The notes beneath the pieces were generated by a model. The model did no database searches. It was not told the origin of the DNA and saw only the letters and a list, made by a program, of their open reading frames with translations. A DNA stretch of 64,000 nt from Pseudomonas entomophila (GTDB lineage: Bacteria > Pseudomonadota > Gammaproteobacteria > Pseudomonadales > Pseudomonadaceae). Numbering within the stretch: the first letter of the stretch is position 1; each line of letters begins with the position of its first letter. Location: assembly GCF_029193575.1 (NCBI RefSeq), contig NZ_JARGCS010000012.1, forward strand, positions 592,495 to 656,494. Direction: 5' to 3'. A program made the position numbers and the translations under genes. Of this stretch, positions 15,734 through 25,769 are shown one piece after another.

Positions 15734-16210
15734 TCAATCAGCCCGGGAATCTGCACCTTTCGCATGGGCCAGGCGCAGGTGCAGCAGAGGGTAGGGTTGG
15801 CCCAGGCCGTCGGTCTCCGAGCGCCCGGCCACTTCGAAGCCCTCATGCAGGTAAAAGCCCAGGGCCTTGGGGTTCTGCTCGTTGACGTCCAGGCGTTCGG
15901 CGTTGAGCTCGTCGATCGCGTAGCGCAGCAGGCGCTTGCCCACCCCTTGGCCGTGGTGGCGCGGGTCGACGAAGAGCATGTCGACCCGGCCATTGGCCAC
16001 GCCTGCGAAGCCCAGGATGCGCCGCGCGGGGTCGCGGCAACAGACCAGCATCACCGCGTCGAGGTAGCGGCGCAGCACGTGTTCGCGCAGCAGCACGATG
16101 TAGGCGTCGGGGAGGAAGTCATGGGTGGCGCGCACGGCGTCTTCCCAGATTTGCACCAGCGCCGGGTAGTCGCTCAGGTGTGGGGTTTGCAGGGTGAGGG
16201 AGGGTGGCAT
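15734..16210 (-). CDS. GNAT-family N-acetyltransferase
   Basis: 158 aa. A Gcn5-type acetyltransferase that would use acetyl-CoA. The core elements are visible: ILGFAGVANGRVDMLFVDPRHHGQGVGKRLL with the acetyl-CoA-binding pattern RHHGQGVGKRLL (residues about 84-95), then NEQNPKALGFYLHEGFEVAGR (about 110-130). It resembles the YjaB/PhnO-like small enzymes. The substrate cannot be deduced. It may be co-transcribed with the pseudouridine-synthase-like gene 51 nt downstream. Confidence 0.85.
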   Translation of the reverse strand: MPPSLTLQTPHLSDYPALVQIWEDAVRATHDFLPDAYIVLLREHVLRRYLDAVMLVCCRDPARRILGFAGVANGRVDMLFVDPRHHGQGVGKRLLRYAIDELNAERLDVNEQNPKALGFYLHEGFEVAGRSETDGLGQPYPLLHLRLAHAKGADSRAD

Positions 16211-16219
16211 GGCGTGGTG

Positions 16220-16262
16220 TTTCCTGTGGCGCTATCGCGGGGAGAGCCCGCTCCTACAGGAA
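16220..16262. repeat. REP-like element (single)
   Basis: CTATCGCGGGGAGAGCCCGC then TCCTACAGG, a Pseudomonas REP unit, between the GNAT gene and the rimO terminator. Confidence 0.65.
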
Positions 16263-16270
16263 ACATAGAT

Positions 16271-16304
16271 GCAAAAAAAAGCCCCGCCAGTGCGGCGAGG
16301 CTAT
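16271..16304 (-). terminator. Rho-independent terminator of rimO
   Basis: On the minus strand AGCCTCGCC-GCACT-GGCGGGGCT runs into a stretch of eight T's, 17 nt after the rimO stop. Confidence 0.8.
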
Positions 16305-16321
16305 ATTCAGGCGCAAGACCT

Positions 16322-17653
16322 TCAGATCGGTTCGGCCCACATGTCGTATTCGTCGGCGTCGACCACGCGGCAGCGCACCTTGTCGCCTGGCTTGAAGCCG
16401 TGGTCACCGTCGATGAACACGCTGCCGTCGATTTCCGGCGCATCGAAGAAGCTGCGGCCAACCGAACCCTGCTCCTCGACTTCGTCGATCAACACCTCGA
16501 TCTCCTTGCCGATGCGCAGTTGCAGGCGCGCCGCGCTGATCGCCTGCTGGTGGGCCATGAAGCGGTCCCAGCGGTCCTGCTTGATGTCATCCGGCACTTC
16601 GTCCAGGCCCAGGTCGTTGGCCGGGGCGCCTTCGACCGGCGAGTACTGGAAGCAGCCGACGCGGTCGAGCTGGGCTTCGGTCAGCCAGTCGAGCAGGTAC
16701 TGGAAGTCTTCCTCGGTCTCGCCGGGGAAGCCGACGATGAAGGTCGAACGGATCACCAGCTCTGGGCACTGCTCGCGCCAGTTTTTGATGCGGGCCAGGG
16801 TGCGGTCTTCGAAGGCCGGGCGCTTCATGGCCTTGAGCACCTTGGGGCTGGCGTGCTGGAAGGGGATGTCCAGGTACGGCAGGATCTTGCCGGCAGCCAT
16901 CAGCGGGATCACGTCGTCGACGTTCGGGTACGGGTACACGTAGTGCAGGCGCACCCAGGCGCCGAGGCTGCTCAGGGCCTCGCACAGTTCGAGCATGCGC
17001 GTCTTGACCGGGCGACCGTTCCAGAAGTCGGTCTTGTACTTGACGTCGACGCCGTAGGCGCTGGTGTCCTGGGAGATCACCAGGATCTCCTTGACCCCGG
17101 CCTTGACCAGGCGCTCGGCCTCGCTCAGCACTTCGCCGACCGGACGGCTGACCAGCTTGCCGCGCATCGACGGGATGATGCAGAAGCTGCAGCTGTGGTT
17201 GCAGCCTTCGGAAATCTTCAGGTAGGCGTAGTGACGCGGGGTCAGCTTCACGCCTTGGGGCGGCACCAGGTCGATCAGCGGGTTGTGGTCCTGGCGCGGC
17301 GGCACCACTTCGTGCACGGCATTGACCACCTGCTCGTACTGCTGCGGGCCGGTGACCGACAGCACGCTCGGGTGCACGTCACGGATACTGCCTTCCTCGA
17401 CACCCATGCAGCCGGTGACAATGACCTTGCCGTTTTCCTTGATCGCTTCGCCGATCACTTCCAGCGACTCGGCCTTGGCGCTGTCGATGAAGCCGCAGGT
17501 GTTGACCACTACCACGTCGGCGTCCTGGTAGGTCGGCACGACTTCGTAACCTTCCATGCGCAGCTGGGTCAGGATGCGTTCGGAGTCGACCAGGGCCTTG
17601 GGGCAACCCAGGCTGACGAAGCCGACCTTCGGCGTGGCGGGAGTGGTGGACAT
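16322..17653 (-). CDS. rimO: Ribosomal protein S12 methylthiotransferase RimO
   Basis: 443 aa when started at the ATG at 17653 ([23 protein letters not shown]); a longer frame upstream adds an unlikely Arg/Pro-rich stretch. RimO is a radical-SAM enzyme that methylthiolates Asp88 of ribosomal protein S12. The N-terminal UPF0004 domain carries the first cluster cysteines (SLGCPK, NTCGF, TGCMG). The radical-SAM motif [11 protein letters not shown] (residues about 145-155) and a C-terminal TRAM domain (about 375-443) are present. The length is typical. Confidence 0.96.
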   Translation of the reverse strand: MSTTPATPKVGFVSLGCPKALVDSERILTQLRMEGYEVVPTYQDADVVVVNTCGFIDSAKAESLEVIGEAIKENGKVIVTGCMGVEEGSIRDVHPSVLSVTGPQQYEQVVNAVHEVVPPRQDHNPLIDLVPPQGVKLTPRHYAYLKISEGCNHSCSFCIIPSMRGKLVSRPVGEVLSEAERLVKAGVKEILVISQDTSAYGVDVKYKTDFWNGRPVKTRMLELCEALSSLGAWVRLHYVYPYPNVDDVIPLMAAGKILPYLDIPFQHASPKVLKAMKRPAFEDRTLARIKNWREQCPELVIRSTFIVGFPGETEEDFQYLLDWLTEAQLDRVGCFQYSPVEGAPANDLGLDEVPDDIKQDRWDRFMAHQQAISAARLQLRIGKEIEVLIDEVEEQGSVGRSFFDAPEIDGSVFIDGDHGFKPGDKVRCRVVDADEYDMWAEPI

Positions 17654-17904
17654 GGCTAACCTCGGTGTAAGGGGTGCGGCGGTCGGGCGTCGGGGCTGAG
17701 AAACAGCCCCGACCCGCCCCACGGCGGGCGCTCTCGGCGCCTCTGATCAAAAAGTGCGCAATTCTAGCGAGCACGAGGTCGCTTGACCAGCAGAAAAGCG
17801 ACGAACGCTGCGCTATGCTTCGCGCCGTTGCGCCCGGCGTTGCTCAGGCCTGGGCGCAAGGGTGAATTCTATCGGGCCTTGGAGGCCGTCTGCGGGAGTG
17901 GTCG
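17654..17904. other. Divergent rimO/kup promoter region
   Basis: 250 nt between the divergent rimO and kup starts. No gene recognised. It must hold both promoters; I cannot place them with confidence. Confidence 0.4.
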
Positions 17905-19815
17905 ATGGTTCAGGCAAGCAGTCACGCCGAAGGCGGGCACGCGGGCAAGCAGGGGGCGTCGCGCCCGCTGAGCCTGCTGGTGGCGGCCGTGGGGGTGGTG
18001 TACGGCGATATCGGCACCAGCCCGTTGTATACCCTCAAAGAGGTGTTTGGTGGTGGTTACGGCGTGCAGGTCAACCACGACGGGGTGCTGGGTATCCTGT
18101 CGCTGATTCTCTGGTCGCTGCTGTGGGTGGTGTCGTTCAAGTACGTGATGTTCATCCTGCGCGCCGACAACCAGGGCGAGGGCGGCACCATGGCGCTTAC
18201 CGCCTTGGCACGGCGGGCCACGGCGCAACACCCGCGGCTGCGCATGCTGATGGTCGGCTGCGGGTTGGTGGGGGCCTCGCTGTTCTACGGTGACAGCATG
18301 ATCACCCCGGCGGTGTCGGTGTTGTCGGCGGTGGAGGGCATGGGCCTGGCGTTCGAGGGCATCGACCACTGGGTCGTGCCGATCTCGCTGGTGGTGTTGG
18401 TGGCGCTGTTCCTGGTGCAGAAGCACGGCACCGACAAGATCGGCAAGGCATTCGGCCCGATCATGGTCGCTTGGTTCCTGGTGCTGGCCGCCCTGGGTGT
18501 GCACGGCATCACGCAGAGCCCGGAAGTGCTCAAGGCCTTCAACCCAGGCTGGGCGGTGAATTTCTTCATCGTTCACCCCGGCATGGGTGTGGCCATCCTC
18601 GGTGCGGTGGTGTTGGCGCTGACGGGTGCCGAGGCGCTGTACGCCGACATGGGCCACTTCGGTCGCAAACCCATCGCCCGCGCCTGGTTCGCCCTGGTGC
18701 TGCCGGCGTTGGTGCTGAACTACTTCGGCCAGGGGGCTATCCTGCTGCAAGACCCGCAAGCCGCGCGCAACCCGTTCTACCTGCTGGCCCCGGGCTGGGC
18801 GTTGCTGCCGCTGGTGGGGCTGGCCACGATGGCCACGGTGATCGCGTCCCAGGCGGTGATCTCCGGGGCGTTCTCCTTGACCCGCCAGGCCATCCAGCTG
18901 GGCTACGTGCCACGCATGCAGATCCAGCACACCTCCAGCGACGAGCAGGGGCAGATCTACATCGGCGCGGTGAATTGGACGCTGATGGTCGGCGTGGTGC
19001 TACTGGTGATCGGTTTCGAATCGTCCGGTGCCCTGGCAGCAGCCTATGGTGTCGCGGTGACCGGCACCATGCTGATGACCACCCTCCTGGTGGCGGTGGT
19101 GATGCTGCTGCTGTGGAAGTGGCCGCCGGTGCTGGCGGTGCCCTTGCTGGTGGGCTTCCTGTTCGTCGACGGGCTGTTCTTCGCCGCCAACGTGCCGAAG
19201 ATCGTCCAGGGCGGTGCCTTCCCGGTGTTGGCGGGGATCGTGTTGTTCGTGCTGATGAGCACCTGGAAGCGCGGCAAACAGATCCTGGTGGAGCGCATCG
19301 ACGAAGGCGCGTTGCCGCTGCCGGTGTTCATCAGCAGCATCCGCGTGCAGCCGCCGCACCGGGTCGAGGGTACCGCGGTGTTTCTCACCGCCCGGCCGGA
19401 TGCCGTGCCCCATGCGCTGTTGCACAACATGCTGCATAACCAGGTGCTGCACAGTCAGGTGGTGCTGCTGACGGTGGTCAGCGAAGACCGACCACGGGTG
19501 CCGGAGCATGAGCGCTTCGAGGTGGAGGCCTATGGCGACGGGTTCTTCCGCGTTTTGCTGCACTTTGGCTTCATGGACGAGCCGGACGTGCCGGCGGCCT
19601 TGAGGCTGTGCCACCTGGACGCGCTGGATTTCAGCCCGATGCGCACCACCTATTTCCTCAGCCGCGAGACGGTGATTGCCTCGCGCCTGGAGGGGATGTC
19701 GCGATGGCGGGGCAACCTGTTCGCCTTCCTGCTGAAGAATGCCAACGGTAATCTGCGCTTCTTCAACCTGCCATTGAACCGGGTGATCGAGCTGGGGACC
19801 CAGGTCGAGATCTGA
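17905..19815 (+). CDS. kup: Low-affinity potassium transport protein Kup
   Basis: 636 aa. Kup takes up K+ with protons and is important at low pH or high osmolarity. The N-terminal signature [22 protein letters not shown] (residues about 26-47) and [12 protein letters not shown] (about 92-103) are intact. Some 12 hydrophobic segments fill residues about 25-460, followed by the cytoplasmic C-terminal domain (about 465-636) containing [24 protein letters not shown]. Length and motifs are normal. It converges with acvB across a terminator and REP unit. Confidence 0.96.
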   Translation: MVQASSHAEGGHAGKQGASRPLSLLVAAVGVVYGDIGTSPLYTLKEVFGGGYGVQVNHDGVLGILSLILWSLLWVVSFKYVMFILRADNQGEGGTMALTALARRATAQHPRLRMLMVGCGLVGASLFYGDSMITPAVSVLSAVEGMGLAFEGIDHWVVPISLVVLVALFLVQKHGTDKIGKAFGPIMVAWFLVLAALGVHGITQSPEVLKAFNPGWAVNFFIVHPGMGVAILGAVVLALTGAEALYADMGHFGRKPIARAWFALVLPALVLNYFGQGAILLQDPQAARNPFYLLAPGWALLPLVGLATMATVIASQAVISGAFSLTRQAIQLGYVPRMQIQHTSSDEQGQIYIGAVNWTLMVGVVLLVIGFESSGALAAAYGVAVTGTMLMTTLLVAVVMLLLWKWPPVLAVPLLVGFLFVDGLFFAANVPKIVQGGAFPVLAGIVLFVLMSTWKRGKQILVERIDEGALPLPVFISSIRVQPPHRVEGTAVFLTARPDAVPHALLHNMLHNQVLHSQVVLLTVVSEDRPRVPEHERFEVEAYGDGFFRVLLHFGFMDEPDVPAALRLCHLDALDFSPMRTTYFLSRETVIASRLEGMSRWRGNLFAFLLKNANGNLRFFNLPLNRVIELGTQVEI

Positions 19816-19820
19816 GGGTT

Positions 19821-19843
19821 AAAAAGGGGCCGCTGTGCGGCCC
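19821..19843 (-). terminator. Rho-independent terminator of the mprF-acvB operon
   Basis: Read on the minus strand, GGGCCGC-ACA-GCGGCCC is followed by CTTTTT. It lies between the converging acvB-like gene and kup. Confidence 0.75.
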
Positions 19844-19876
19844 ATCGCTGGGCAAGCCCGCTCCTGCAGGCACAGC
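19842..19876. repeat. REP-like element (single)
   Basis: CCATCGCTGGGCAAGCCCGC then TCCTGCAGG, a Pseudomonas REP unit in the kup/acvB convergent gap. Confidence 0.65.
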
Positions 19877-19907
19877 GAAGTCCCCTTGGAGCGGCCCCCT
19901 CCTGAAC

Positions 19908-21200
19908 TTACTGCTCGGCGACGTTGGCCTTGCCCTGGCGGGTCTCGATCTCGCCGATCAAGCGCTTGGCCAGCGACGGGTAGTTCTCGTCGAAATGGTG
20001 GCCACCCGGCAGCTTCAGGCGCTCGCCCACGGCGGTCTTGTCGGTGCAGCCGCTTTCGTCGGTTTCTTCCACGCCGTAGATGCACACCACCTTGGACGCC
20101 GGCAGCTTGGCCATCTCCGGCCCGGTCGGTGCCTCCTGGCCTTCCTTGCCCAACCAACCCTCCACCTCGATCTCGAAGCTGCCGCTGCGGGCAAAGGCCA
20201 GCAGGATCACTGCGTCGATGCGTTTCTGGTCATCGGCCGAGAGGCGGTTGTAGATCGCAGGCAGCACGTCGGCACCGAACGAGTAGCCGGTCAGCACGAA
20301 GCGCTTGGTGCCCCATTTCTGCCGGTAGTGCTGCATCAGCTCGGACAGGTCGACGGCGCTCTGTTCCGGCGTCTTGTGCTGCCAGTAGTAGCGCAGGGTG
20401 TCGATGCCCACCACCGGGTAGCCGAGCTTGGCCATCTCGCCGGCCACATCGCGGTCCAGGTCGCGCCAGCCACCGTCGCCGGAGAGGAACAGGGTGACGG
20501 TGTCGGTGGTCTGCCCGGCGGGCACTTCCACTACCGGGATCGCCAGGGCGTTGCCGTCGCGGCCCACCAGGGCCTGGGTCAACTGAGCCTTGAGCACTTG
20601 CGGCAGGTGGATGTCGTAGTCGGCGATGCTGGTCTCGGCGTTGGCCTGGTCACGCACGAAGGCGGCGCTGGCGTCGTCCGGGTTGTCGTTCCAGGCCACG
20701 TTCCAGCGGCCATGGGCGGCGGTCTTGGGCAGGGCGGCCTGGCAGGCGGGTTGTTCGAGATTGAAATCGACGGAAATCGCCCGCGCCTTGTCGTCGCTCT
20801 GCCCGGCCAGCCAGCGCCATGCCTCGCTCGCGCCTGGGCCGATGCCAGCCACCAAAGTCGGCTTGCCGGCCAACTGGGTCATGGCGTCGTTCAGCGCCTG
20901 CTGTTGCTTGCTGCACTCGCCGGTGGGCAGCACCACCTGCACCAGTTGGGCCTCGCCGGCCTGGCTCAGGTCCAGTAGCTGCTTGTCGGTCAGTGCCTGG
21001 TTGTGGGGCACGCCGATGGCCACCAGGGCCTTGGGGCGCACGCCAGGGGTCACGCGGGTGAGGGCGCTGCCGTCGTTCAGGGTCAGGTGCTCTACCCGCG
21101 CCTCGGGCGCCGGGCGGGTCCACAGCCAGAAGGCCGCGGCGCCGGCCAACAGGGCCAGCAGCAAGGGGATCAGGACATACAGCCAATAGCGTCGGATCAT
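19908..21200 (-). CDS. AcvB/VirJ-like periplasmic hydrolase, probable aminoacyl-phosphatidylglycerol hydrolase
   Basis: 430 aa. An N-terminal membrane anchor or signal (residues about 5-28) precedes a periplasmic alpha/beta-hydrolase-like protein. The C-terminal half follows the AcvB/VirJ pattern: LFLSGDGGWRDLDRDVAGEMAKLG, then the nucleophile motif GYSFGADVLP, and a terminal LPGGHHFDENY with the likely catalytic His. The start codon overlaps the mprF stop (TGATG). In P. aeruginosa the equivalent gene PA0919 encodes an alanyl-phosphatidylglycerol hydrolase beside the synthase PA0920, and Agrobacterium AcvB hydrolyses lysyl-PG. The pair would make and unmake charged lipids. Confidence 0.85.
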   Translation of the reverse strand: MIRRYWLYVLIPLLLALLAGAAAFWLWTRPAPEARVEHLTLNDGSALTRVTPGVRPKALVAIGVPHNQALTDKQLLDLSQAGEAQLVQVVLPTGECSKQQQALNDAMTQLAGKPTLVAGIGPGASEAWRWLAGQSDDKARAISVDFNLEQPACQAALPKTAAHGRWNVAWNDNPDDASAAFVRDQANAETSIADYDIHLPQVLKAQLTQALVGRDGNALAIPVVEVPAGQTTDTVTLFLSGDGGWRDLDRDVAGEMAKLGYPVVGIDTLRYYWQHKTPEQSAVDLSELMQHYRQKWGTKRFVLTGYSFGADVLPAIYNRLSADDQKRIDAVILLAFARSGSFEIEVEGWLGKEGQEAPTGPEMAKLPASKVVCIYGVEETDESGCTDKTAVGERLKLPGGHHFDENYPSLAKRLIGEIETRQGKANVAEQ

Positions 21201-23845
21201 CAGCGTTTCACCAGTCCAGTCAGGCCGCCAGCGATCAGGGCGGCGGTGTCAGCCAGTGCCACCAGCGGGTCGAGCCCGGCCGGCACGGCCATGTAACGAG
21301 GTTCCCAGTCCGGCTGGAACTTGTCCTTGAAGCGCCGCAGGCCCTGGAAGTTGTAAAGCTGCTCGCCGCGCTGGAACACCATCGAACCCAGACGCTGGGT
21401 CAGGGGGGCGCCACGCCGCGGCTGCAGGCCGGAAAGTGGGACCATGCCCAGGCTGAAACGGGCGTAGTCGTGGCTTTTGTAGTGCAGGATCAGGCCGATC
21501 ATCATGAATTCCATGGTCAGCTTCGGCGCCTCGGGGTGCGCGCGCATCAGGTCGAGGCTGGCCAACTCGTTGCTGTGGGTTTCCAGCAGGTTGGCGAAGG
21601 CCACCGGGCGGCCTTGGAAGCGGATCAAGGCAATGCGGAAGTGACGCAGGTACTCGGGGCTGAAGCGGCCCAGCGAGAAGCCTTTCTCGCGTACGTTCTT
21701 GCCGGTGAGCCAGGCGTCGGAGATCTCCCGCAGCTCGGCCAGTGGGGCTTGGCCGGGTTCGTGGACTTCCAGGGTCAGCCCATCGCGGCCACCGCGGTTC
21801 CAGGTGTAGCGCAGGTCCTTCATCTCTTTGCCCTTGGCCTCGAGGTCGAAGCGACGCAGGTCGACCCGCGCCTCTTCACCCAGCTTGATCGCGGTGAGGC
21901 CGATGTCCATGTAGAAGGGCAGGTTCTCGGCGCGCACCTGGTAGAACACCGGCCGAGCGTGGTGCAGGTCGCACAGGTCGCGGAACTGCCAGATCATCTC
22001 GGCGCGTTCCTGGGCCGGGCCGATCGGGTCGTACAGCGCCACCAGGCTGCGGCCGCGGCGGGCATACATCAGGAAGGCATTGTCGTTGGGGTGGAACAGC
22101 AGCGCCTTGTCGCCGGTCAGGGCCAGGCCGCCGTCGGGCTGGTCGGAGGCCAGCAGGATGTGGTTGGCACGCTGCAGCTCATCGTCGGTTGGCAGGTGGA
22201 TCACCGGGCGCGCGGTGCGCAGCAGCCAGGTCAGGGCGACGATCACCAGCAGTATCGCGCTACCCAGGGCGCCTCGCAGGCCGCGTGGCGCGTCGGCATC
22301 GAGGGTGAATTGCCACCACAGCTGGTGGCTGTAGGGCACGTCCTGGTAGGCGAACAGCAACAGCCACACCGAGGCGCCGACCACGCAAGCACTGGCCACC
22401 AGGTAGATCGGCGAGAATGGCAGCTCGAGCAGGCGGCTGGGGCGATAGAACGAGCGACGGAACAAGGCAAGCAGGGCGGTGGTGAAGATCATCATCGACG
22501 CCTCTTCCCAGTCGAAGCCCTTGAGCAGCGACAGCAGGGCGCCGGTCAGCAGCAGCACGATGGTCAGCAGCCAGGCGGCCGACAGGCGTCGGCGCAGGCC
22601 CTGGGCCAGCAATAGGCAGAGCACGCCGATCAGGCTGGCACCGAAGTGCGAGGCGTCGATCAGTCGGTGCGGGATGAGAAAGCCCATGTGCTCCAGGCGG
22701 CTGTCGATTTCCGGGGTAACGCCGGAGAACAACAGCACCACGCCGGAGAGGAAGACCAGGATCGCCAGCACCGGGGCGGCCAGCCCCGAGGCGGCCTTGA
22801 TCGCCTGTTGGGCGAACAGCAAGCGCCGGGCTTCGTTGGCCAGCAGCAGCACGCAGGCCACCAGCAGCGGCAGCACCACGTAGATCAGGCGGTACAGCAG
22901 CAGGGCGGCGGCCAGCGGCGCGGCCCCCAGCTCATTGGCGAAGGCGGCCAGCAGGATCGCCTCGAACACCCCGACGCCGCCCGGCACGTGGCTGAGCACG
23001 CCGGCAGCCAAGGCCAGCAGGTACACCAGCACGAAGGCGCCGAACGGCGGGGCTTGGGGCAGCAGCAAGTAGAGCACGGTGGCGGCGGCGGCGACGTCCA
23101 GCGCGGTAATCAGCAGCTGCAGGGCCGCCAGGCGCGCGCCCGGCAAACGCAGGGCGCGGCGGCCGACCTGCACCAGCAGGTTGTCGGCCAAGGGCTGCTC
23201 GGCTGCACGCCGGCGGTAGAGGCCGATCACCAGCACCGCAGTGGCCAACAGCACGCCGACGGCAAGGCTGCCGAGCAGCGTTGGCGACATGCGCAGCGCG
23301 GTGGAGGCCGAGGTCAGGTCACTGAGGGTGGCCAGCGCGGCCAGCGGTGGTAGCGCGCAGCCAAGGGACAGGCTGGCGAACACGGTCATTCGCGCCACTT
23401 CGGCGGCGCCCAGGCCTTGGCGTGCATACAGGCGGTAGCGTACCGAGCCGCCGGAGAGCATCGACAGGCCAATCGCGTTGCCGATGGCGAAGGCGCTGAA
23501 GCCGCCTAGCAGCAGGGTGCGCGTCGGCAGCTTGACGTTGGCGTAGCGGCAGGCCGACCACTCGTAGCCCAGCAGGATCACGAAGCCTGCAACGCTGGCC
23601 AGCAGTGCGCCGAGCAAGGCGTGGGCCGGCACGCTGAGCATGGCGTCGTGCAGGGCATAGATATCCAATTCGCTGAGCAGGTGGCGACAGGCGATCAATG
23701 CCATCGCGAACAGCAACAGGGTCACCGCCAGGCCGATCGGTTGCCGGTACTTGCTCAGGCGCTCCAACCAGGGCAGACGCTGCGCGGCTGTGGGCAGTGC
23801 GGCGGTGAGGGAGGCCTGGGGTTCTGGAGAGGAGGAGGCAGTCAT
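21200..23845 (-). CDS. mprF: Aminoacyl-phosphatidylglycerol synthase/flippase MprF
   Basis: 881 aa. MprF transfers Lys or Ala from charged tRNA to phosphatidylglycerol and flips the product to the outer leaflet, lowering negative charge and raising tolerance to cationic peptides and acid. The N-terminal ~540 residues hold many membrane segments including the flippase domain (GVLSHVPGGVGVFEAILLAAF, written in part, about residues 275-295). The C-terminal DUF2156/GNAT-like synthase spans about 545-860 with YDPIGP, RYTWNRGGRDGL and SLGMVPLSGL. It is the first gene of the mprF-acvB operon. Whether it uses Ala or Lys cannot be read from the sequence; synteny with PA0920 favours Ala. Confidence 0.95.
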   Translation of the reverse strand: MTASSSPEPQASLTAALPTAAQRLPWLERLSKYRQPIGLAVTLLLFAMALIACRHLLSELDIYALHDAMLSVPAHALLGALLASVAGFVILLGYEWSACRYANVKLPTRTLLLGGFSAFAIGNAIGLSMLSGGSVRYRLYARQGLGAAEVARMTVFASLSLGCALPPLAALATLSDLTSASTALRMSPTLLGSLAVGVLLATAVLVIGLYRRRAAEQPLADNLLVQVGRRALRLPGARLAALQLLITALDVAAAATVLYLLLPQAPPFGAFVLVYLLALAAGVLSHVPGGVGVFEAILLAAFANELGAAPLAAALLLYRLIYVVLPLLVACVLLLANEARRLLFAQQAIKAASGLAAPVLAILVFLSGVVLLFSGVTPEIDSRLEHMGFLIPHRLIDASHFGASLIGVLCLLLAQGLRRRLSAAWLLTIVLLLTGALLSLLKGFDWEEASMMIFTTALLALFRRSFYRPSRLLELPFSPIYLVASACVVGASVWLLLFAYQDVPYSHQLWWQFTLDADAPRGLRGALGSAILLVIVALTWLLRTARPVIHLPTDDELQRANHILLASDQPDGGLALTGDKALLFHPNDNAFLMYARRGRSLVALYDPIGPAQERAEMIWQFRDLCDLHHARPVFYQVRAENLPFYMDIGLTAIKLGEEARVDLRRFDLEAKGKEMKDLRYTWNRGGRDGLTLEVHEPGQAPLAELREISDAWLTGKNVREKGFSLGRFSPEYLRHFRIALIRFQGRPVAFANLLETHSNELASLDLMRAHPEAPKLTMEFMMIGLILHYKSHDYARFSLGMVPLSGLQPRRGAPLTQRLGSMVFQRGEQLYNFQGLRRFKDKFQPDWEPRYMAVPAGLDPLVALADTAALIAGGLTGLVKR

Positions 23846-24041
23846 GGGTAACCCCGTGCAGGCAGCCCGAGGTGAAGAAGAGGTGCGGCCAAGTGAAAGT
23901 CCCTTTGAAAAACGTATCCGGATATTACTCCGTAAGGAGTCGTTTTATCTGTTTCAGGATAGTTAAAGTTAGTTCATCGAGTGGCGGCGCATGGGCGCGG
24001 GCGGGCCAGGAAGGCCAGCGTATTGCGTGGTGCAGATGCAA

Positions 24042-24080
24042 CAAGCCCCGCGCTGTCCTGGGACAGGCGGGGCTTGTTCT
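24042..24080 (-). terminator. Terminator of the distal tRNA-fMet gene
   Basis: A GC-rich hairpin, ACAAGCCCCGC-N-GCGGGGCTTGT, 7 nt downstream of the tRNA on the minus strand. Confidence 0.7.
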
Positions 24081-24087
24081 GACGATA

Positions 24088-24164
<77 letters not shown>

Positions 24165-24247
24165 TCAGTGGTGCGCATTCTACGGATTCGCGGCGGGGTG
24201 TCAAGCGTTAAGTGTTGATTTTTTCAGATTTTTTCTGGGCGCAACGA

Positions 24248-24280
24248 AAAAGGCCACTGCGCAAGCAGTGGCCTTTTTCT
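24248..24280 (-). terminator. Terminator of the proximal tRNA-fMet gene
   Basis: AAAAAGGCCACTGC-GCAA-GCAGTGGCCTTTTT: a perfect stem with T-runs on both sides, immediately after the tRNA at 24286. Confidence 0.9.
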
Positions 24281-24285
24281 TGATT

Positions 24286-24362
<77 letters not shown>

Positions 24363-24554
24363 CCTGTGGAACCGAATTCTACGGAAAAGCGCCACCATGT
24401 CAAGCGCTTTCTCAAAAAAATCCTTTTTTGTTCAAAAGCTTAGCGTTCCCATTCGGCCGGCGGCCCAGCAACGGCGCGGGTGTGGCTCAATTGGCACCCC
24501 GGTCATCGCCGTGACAGCGCCTGGGCTTTCCCATCGCCAGTGATGTTGTAATAT

Positions 24555-24570
24555 CTGTATGAATTTACAG
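24555..24570 (+). promoter_or_regulatory. LexA (SOS) box of dinB
   Basis: CTGTATGAATTTACAG is a perfect CTGT-N8-ACAG LexA box ending 15 nt before the dinB ATG. An in-frame ATG at 24559 lies inside the box, which argues that it is not the start codon. Confidence 0.88.
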
Positions 24571-24585
24571 TATCGGCTGTCATCC

Positions 24586-25650
24586 ATGTCTCAGCGCAAG
24601 ATCATCCACATCGACTGCGATTGCTTTTATGCCGCGATCGAGATGCGTGACGACCCGCGCCTGGCCGGGCGACCGATGGCGGTGGGCGGCTCACCCGAGC
24701 ATCGCGGTGTGATCGCCACGTGCAACTATGAGGCGCGCGCCTACGGTGTGCATTCGGCGATGTCATCCCGGCATGCGCTGAAGTTGTGCCCGGACCTGCT
24801 GATCGTCAAGCCGCGCTTCGAGGCGTACCGCGAAGCCTCGCGGGAGATCCACGCGATCTTGCGTGACTACACCGAGCTGATCGAGCCGCTGTCGTTGGAT
24901 GAGGCCTACCTGGACGTCAGCGATAGCCAGTGGTTCGGCGGCAGCGCCACGCGTATCGCCGAAGACATTCGTCGGCGGGTCGTGCAGACCTTGCGCATCA
25001 CCGTGTCGGCAGGGGTCGCCCCGAACAAGTTCCTGGCCAAGATCGCCAGTGACTGGCGCAAGCCCGACGGCCTGTTCGTGGTCACCCCGGACCATGTGGA
25101 GGATTTCGTCGCCGCCTTGCCGGTGGCGCGGTTGCATGGGGTAGGCAAGGTCACGGCGGATAAATTGTCGCGCCTGGGGGTCGATACCTGCCTGGCGCTG
25201 CGTGAATGGTCACGGCTGGCCCTGGTGCGTGAGTTCGGCAGCTTCGGTGAGCGGCTGTGGGGGCTGGCGCGGGGCATTGACGATCGGGTGGTGCAGAACG
25301 ACAGCCGGCGCCAGTCGGTGAGTGTGGAGAACACTTATGACAACGACCTGCCGGATCTGGCCAGTTGCCTGGAAAAGATCCCCGACCTGCTGCGCAGCCT
25401 GAACGAGCGCATCGCGCGCATGGACAGCAGCTACCGGCCGGACAAGCCCTTCGTGAAGGTCAAGTTCCACGATTTCAGCCAGACCACGCTGGAGCAGGCG
25501 GGGGCGGGGCGGGACTTGGACAGTTACCGGCAGTTGCTCAGCCAGGCGTTTGCCCGGGGTGGCAAGCCGGTGCGGTTGTTGGGGGTAGGGGTGCGGCTGC
25601 GGGATCTGCGCGGGGCGCATGAGCAACTGGAGTTGTTTCCGCCTCGGTGA
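24586..25650 (+). CDS. dinB: DNA polymerase IV
   Basis: 354 aa from the ATG at 24586 (MSQRKIIHIDCDCFYAAIEM). DinB is an SOS-induced Y-family translesion polymerase. The palm catalytic residues are in HIDCDCFYAAIE (first Asp, residues about 8-10) and SLDEAYLDVS (Asp-Glu pair, about 103-112). The helix-hairpin-helix LHGVGKVTADKLSRLGV (about 183-199) and the little-finger domain with RRQSVSVENTY (about 248-258) follow. It lacks an obvious C-terminal clamp-binding pentapeptide apart from the final LELFPPR, which fits a QLELF-type beta-clamp motif. A LexA box overlaps its promoter. Confidence 0.97.
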   Translation: MSQRKIIHIDCDCFYAAIEMRDDPRLAGRPMAVGGSPEHRGVIATCNYEARAYGVHSAMSSRHALKLCPDLLIVKPRFEAYREASREIHAILRDYTELIEPLSLDEAYLDVSDSQWFGGSATRIAEDIRRRVVQTLRITVSAGVAPNKFLAKIASDWRKPDGLFVVTPDHVEDFVAALPVARLHGVGKVTADKLSRLGVDTCLALREWSRLALVREFGSFGERLWGLARGIDDRVVQNDSRRQSVSVENTYDNDLPDLASCLEKIPDLLRSLNERIARMDSSYRPDKPFVKVKFHDFSQTTLEQAGAGRDLDSYRQLLSQAFARGGKPVRLLGVGVRLRDLRGAHEQLELFPPR

Positions 25651-25657
25651 ACGGCAG

Positions 25658-25755
25658 CGGCCTCATCGTGGGGCGAGCTCGCCTCCACCGGCACACCGCA
25701 ACCCTCGTGGGCGCTGGTGTAGCTGTGGGAGCGGGCTCGCCCCGCGATGAGGCCG
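25658..25755. repeat. Inverted REP pair (REPIN)
   Basis: CGGCCTCATCGTGGGGCGAGC and its inverted partner ending GCGATGAGGCCG flank about 50 nt. The two REP units face each other, the arrangement of Pseudomonas REPINs mobilised by REP-associated tyrosine transposases. It lies between convergent dinB and the lipoprotein gene. Confidence 0.8.
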
Positions 25756-25769
25756 CTACTGTTTACGGA

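Noticed and set aside
15137..17659. 840-codon plus-strand frame across the pseudouridine-synthase-like, GNAT and rimO genes
   Set aside because: Spans three well-recognised minus-strand genes and their intergenic gaps; shadow frame in GC-rich DNA.
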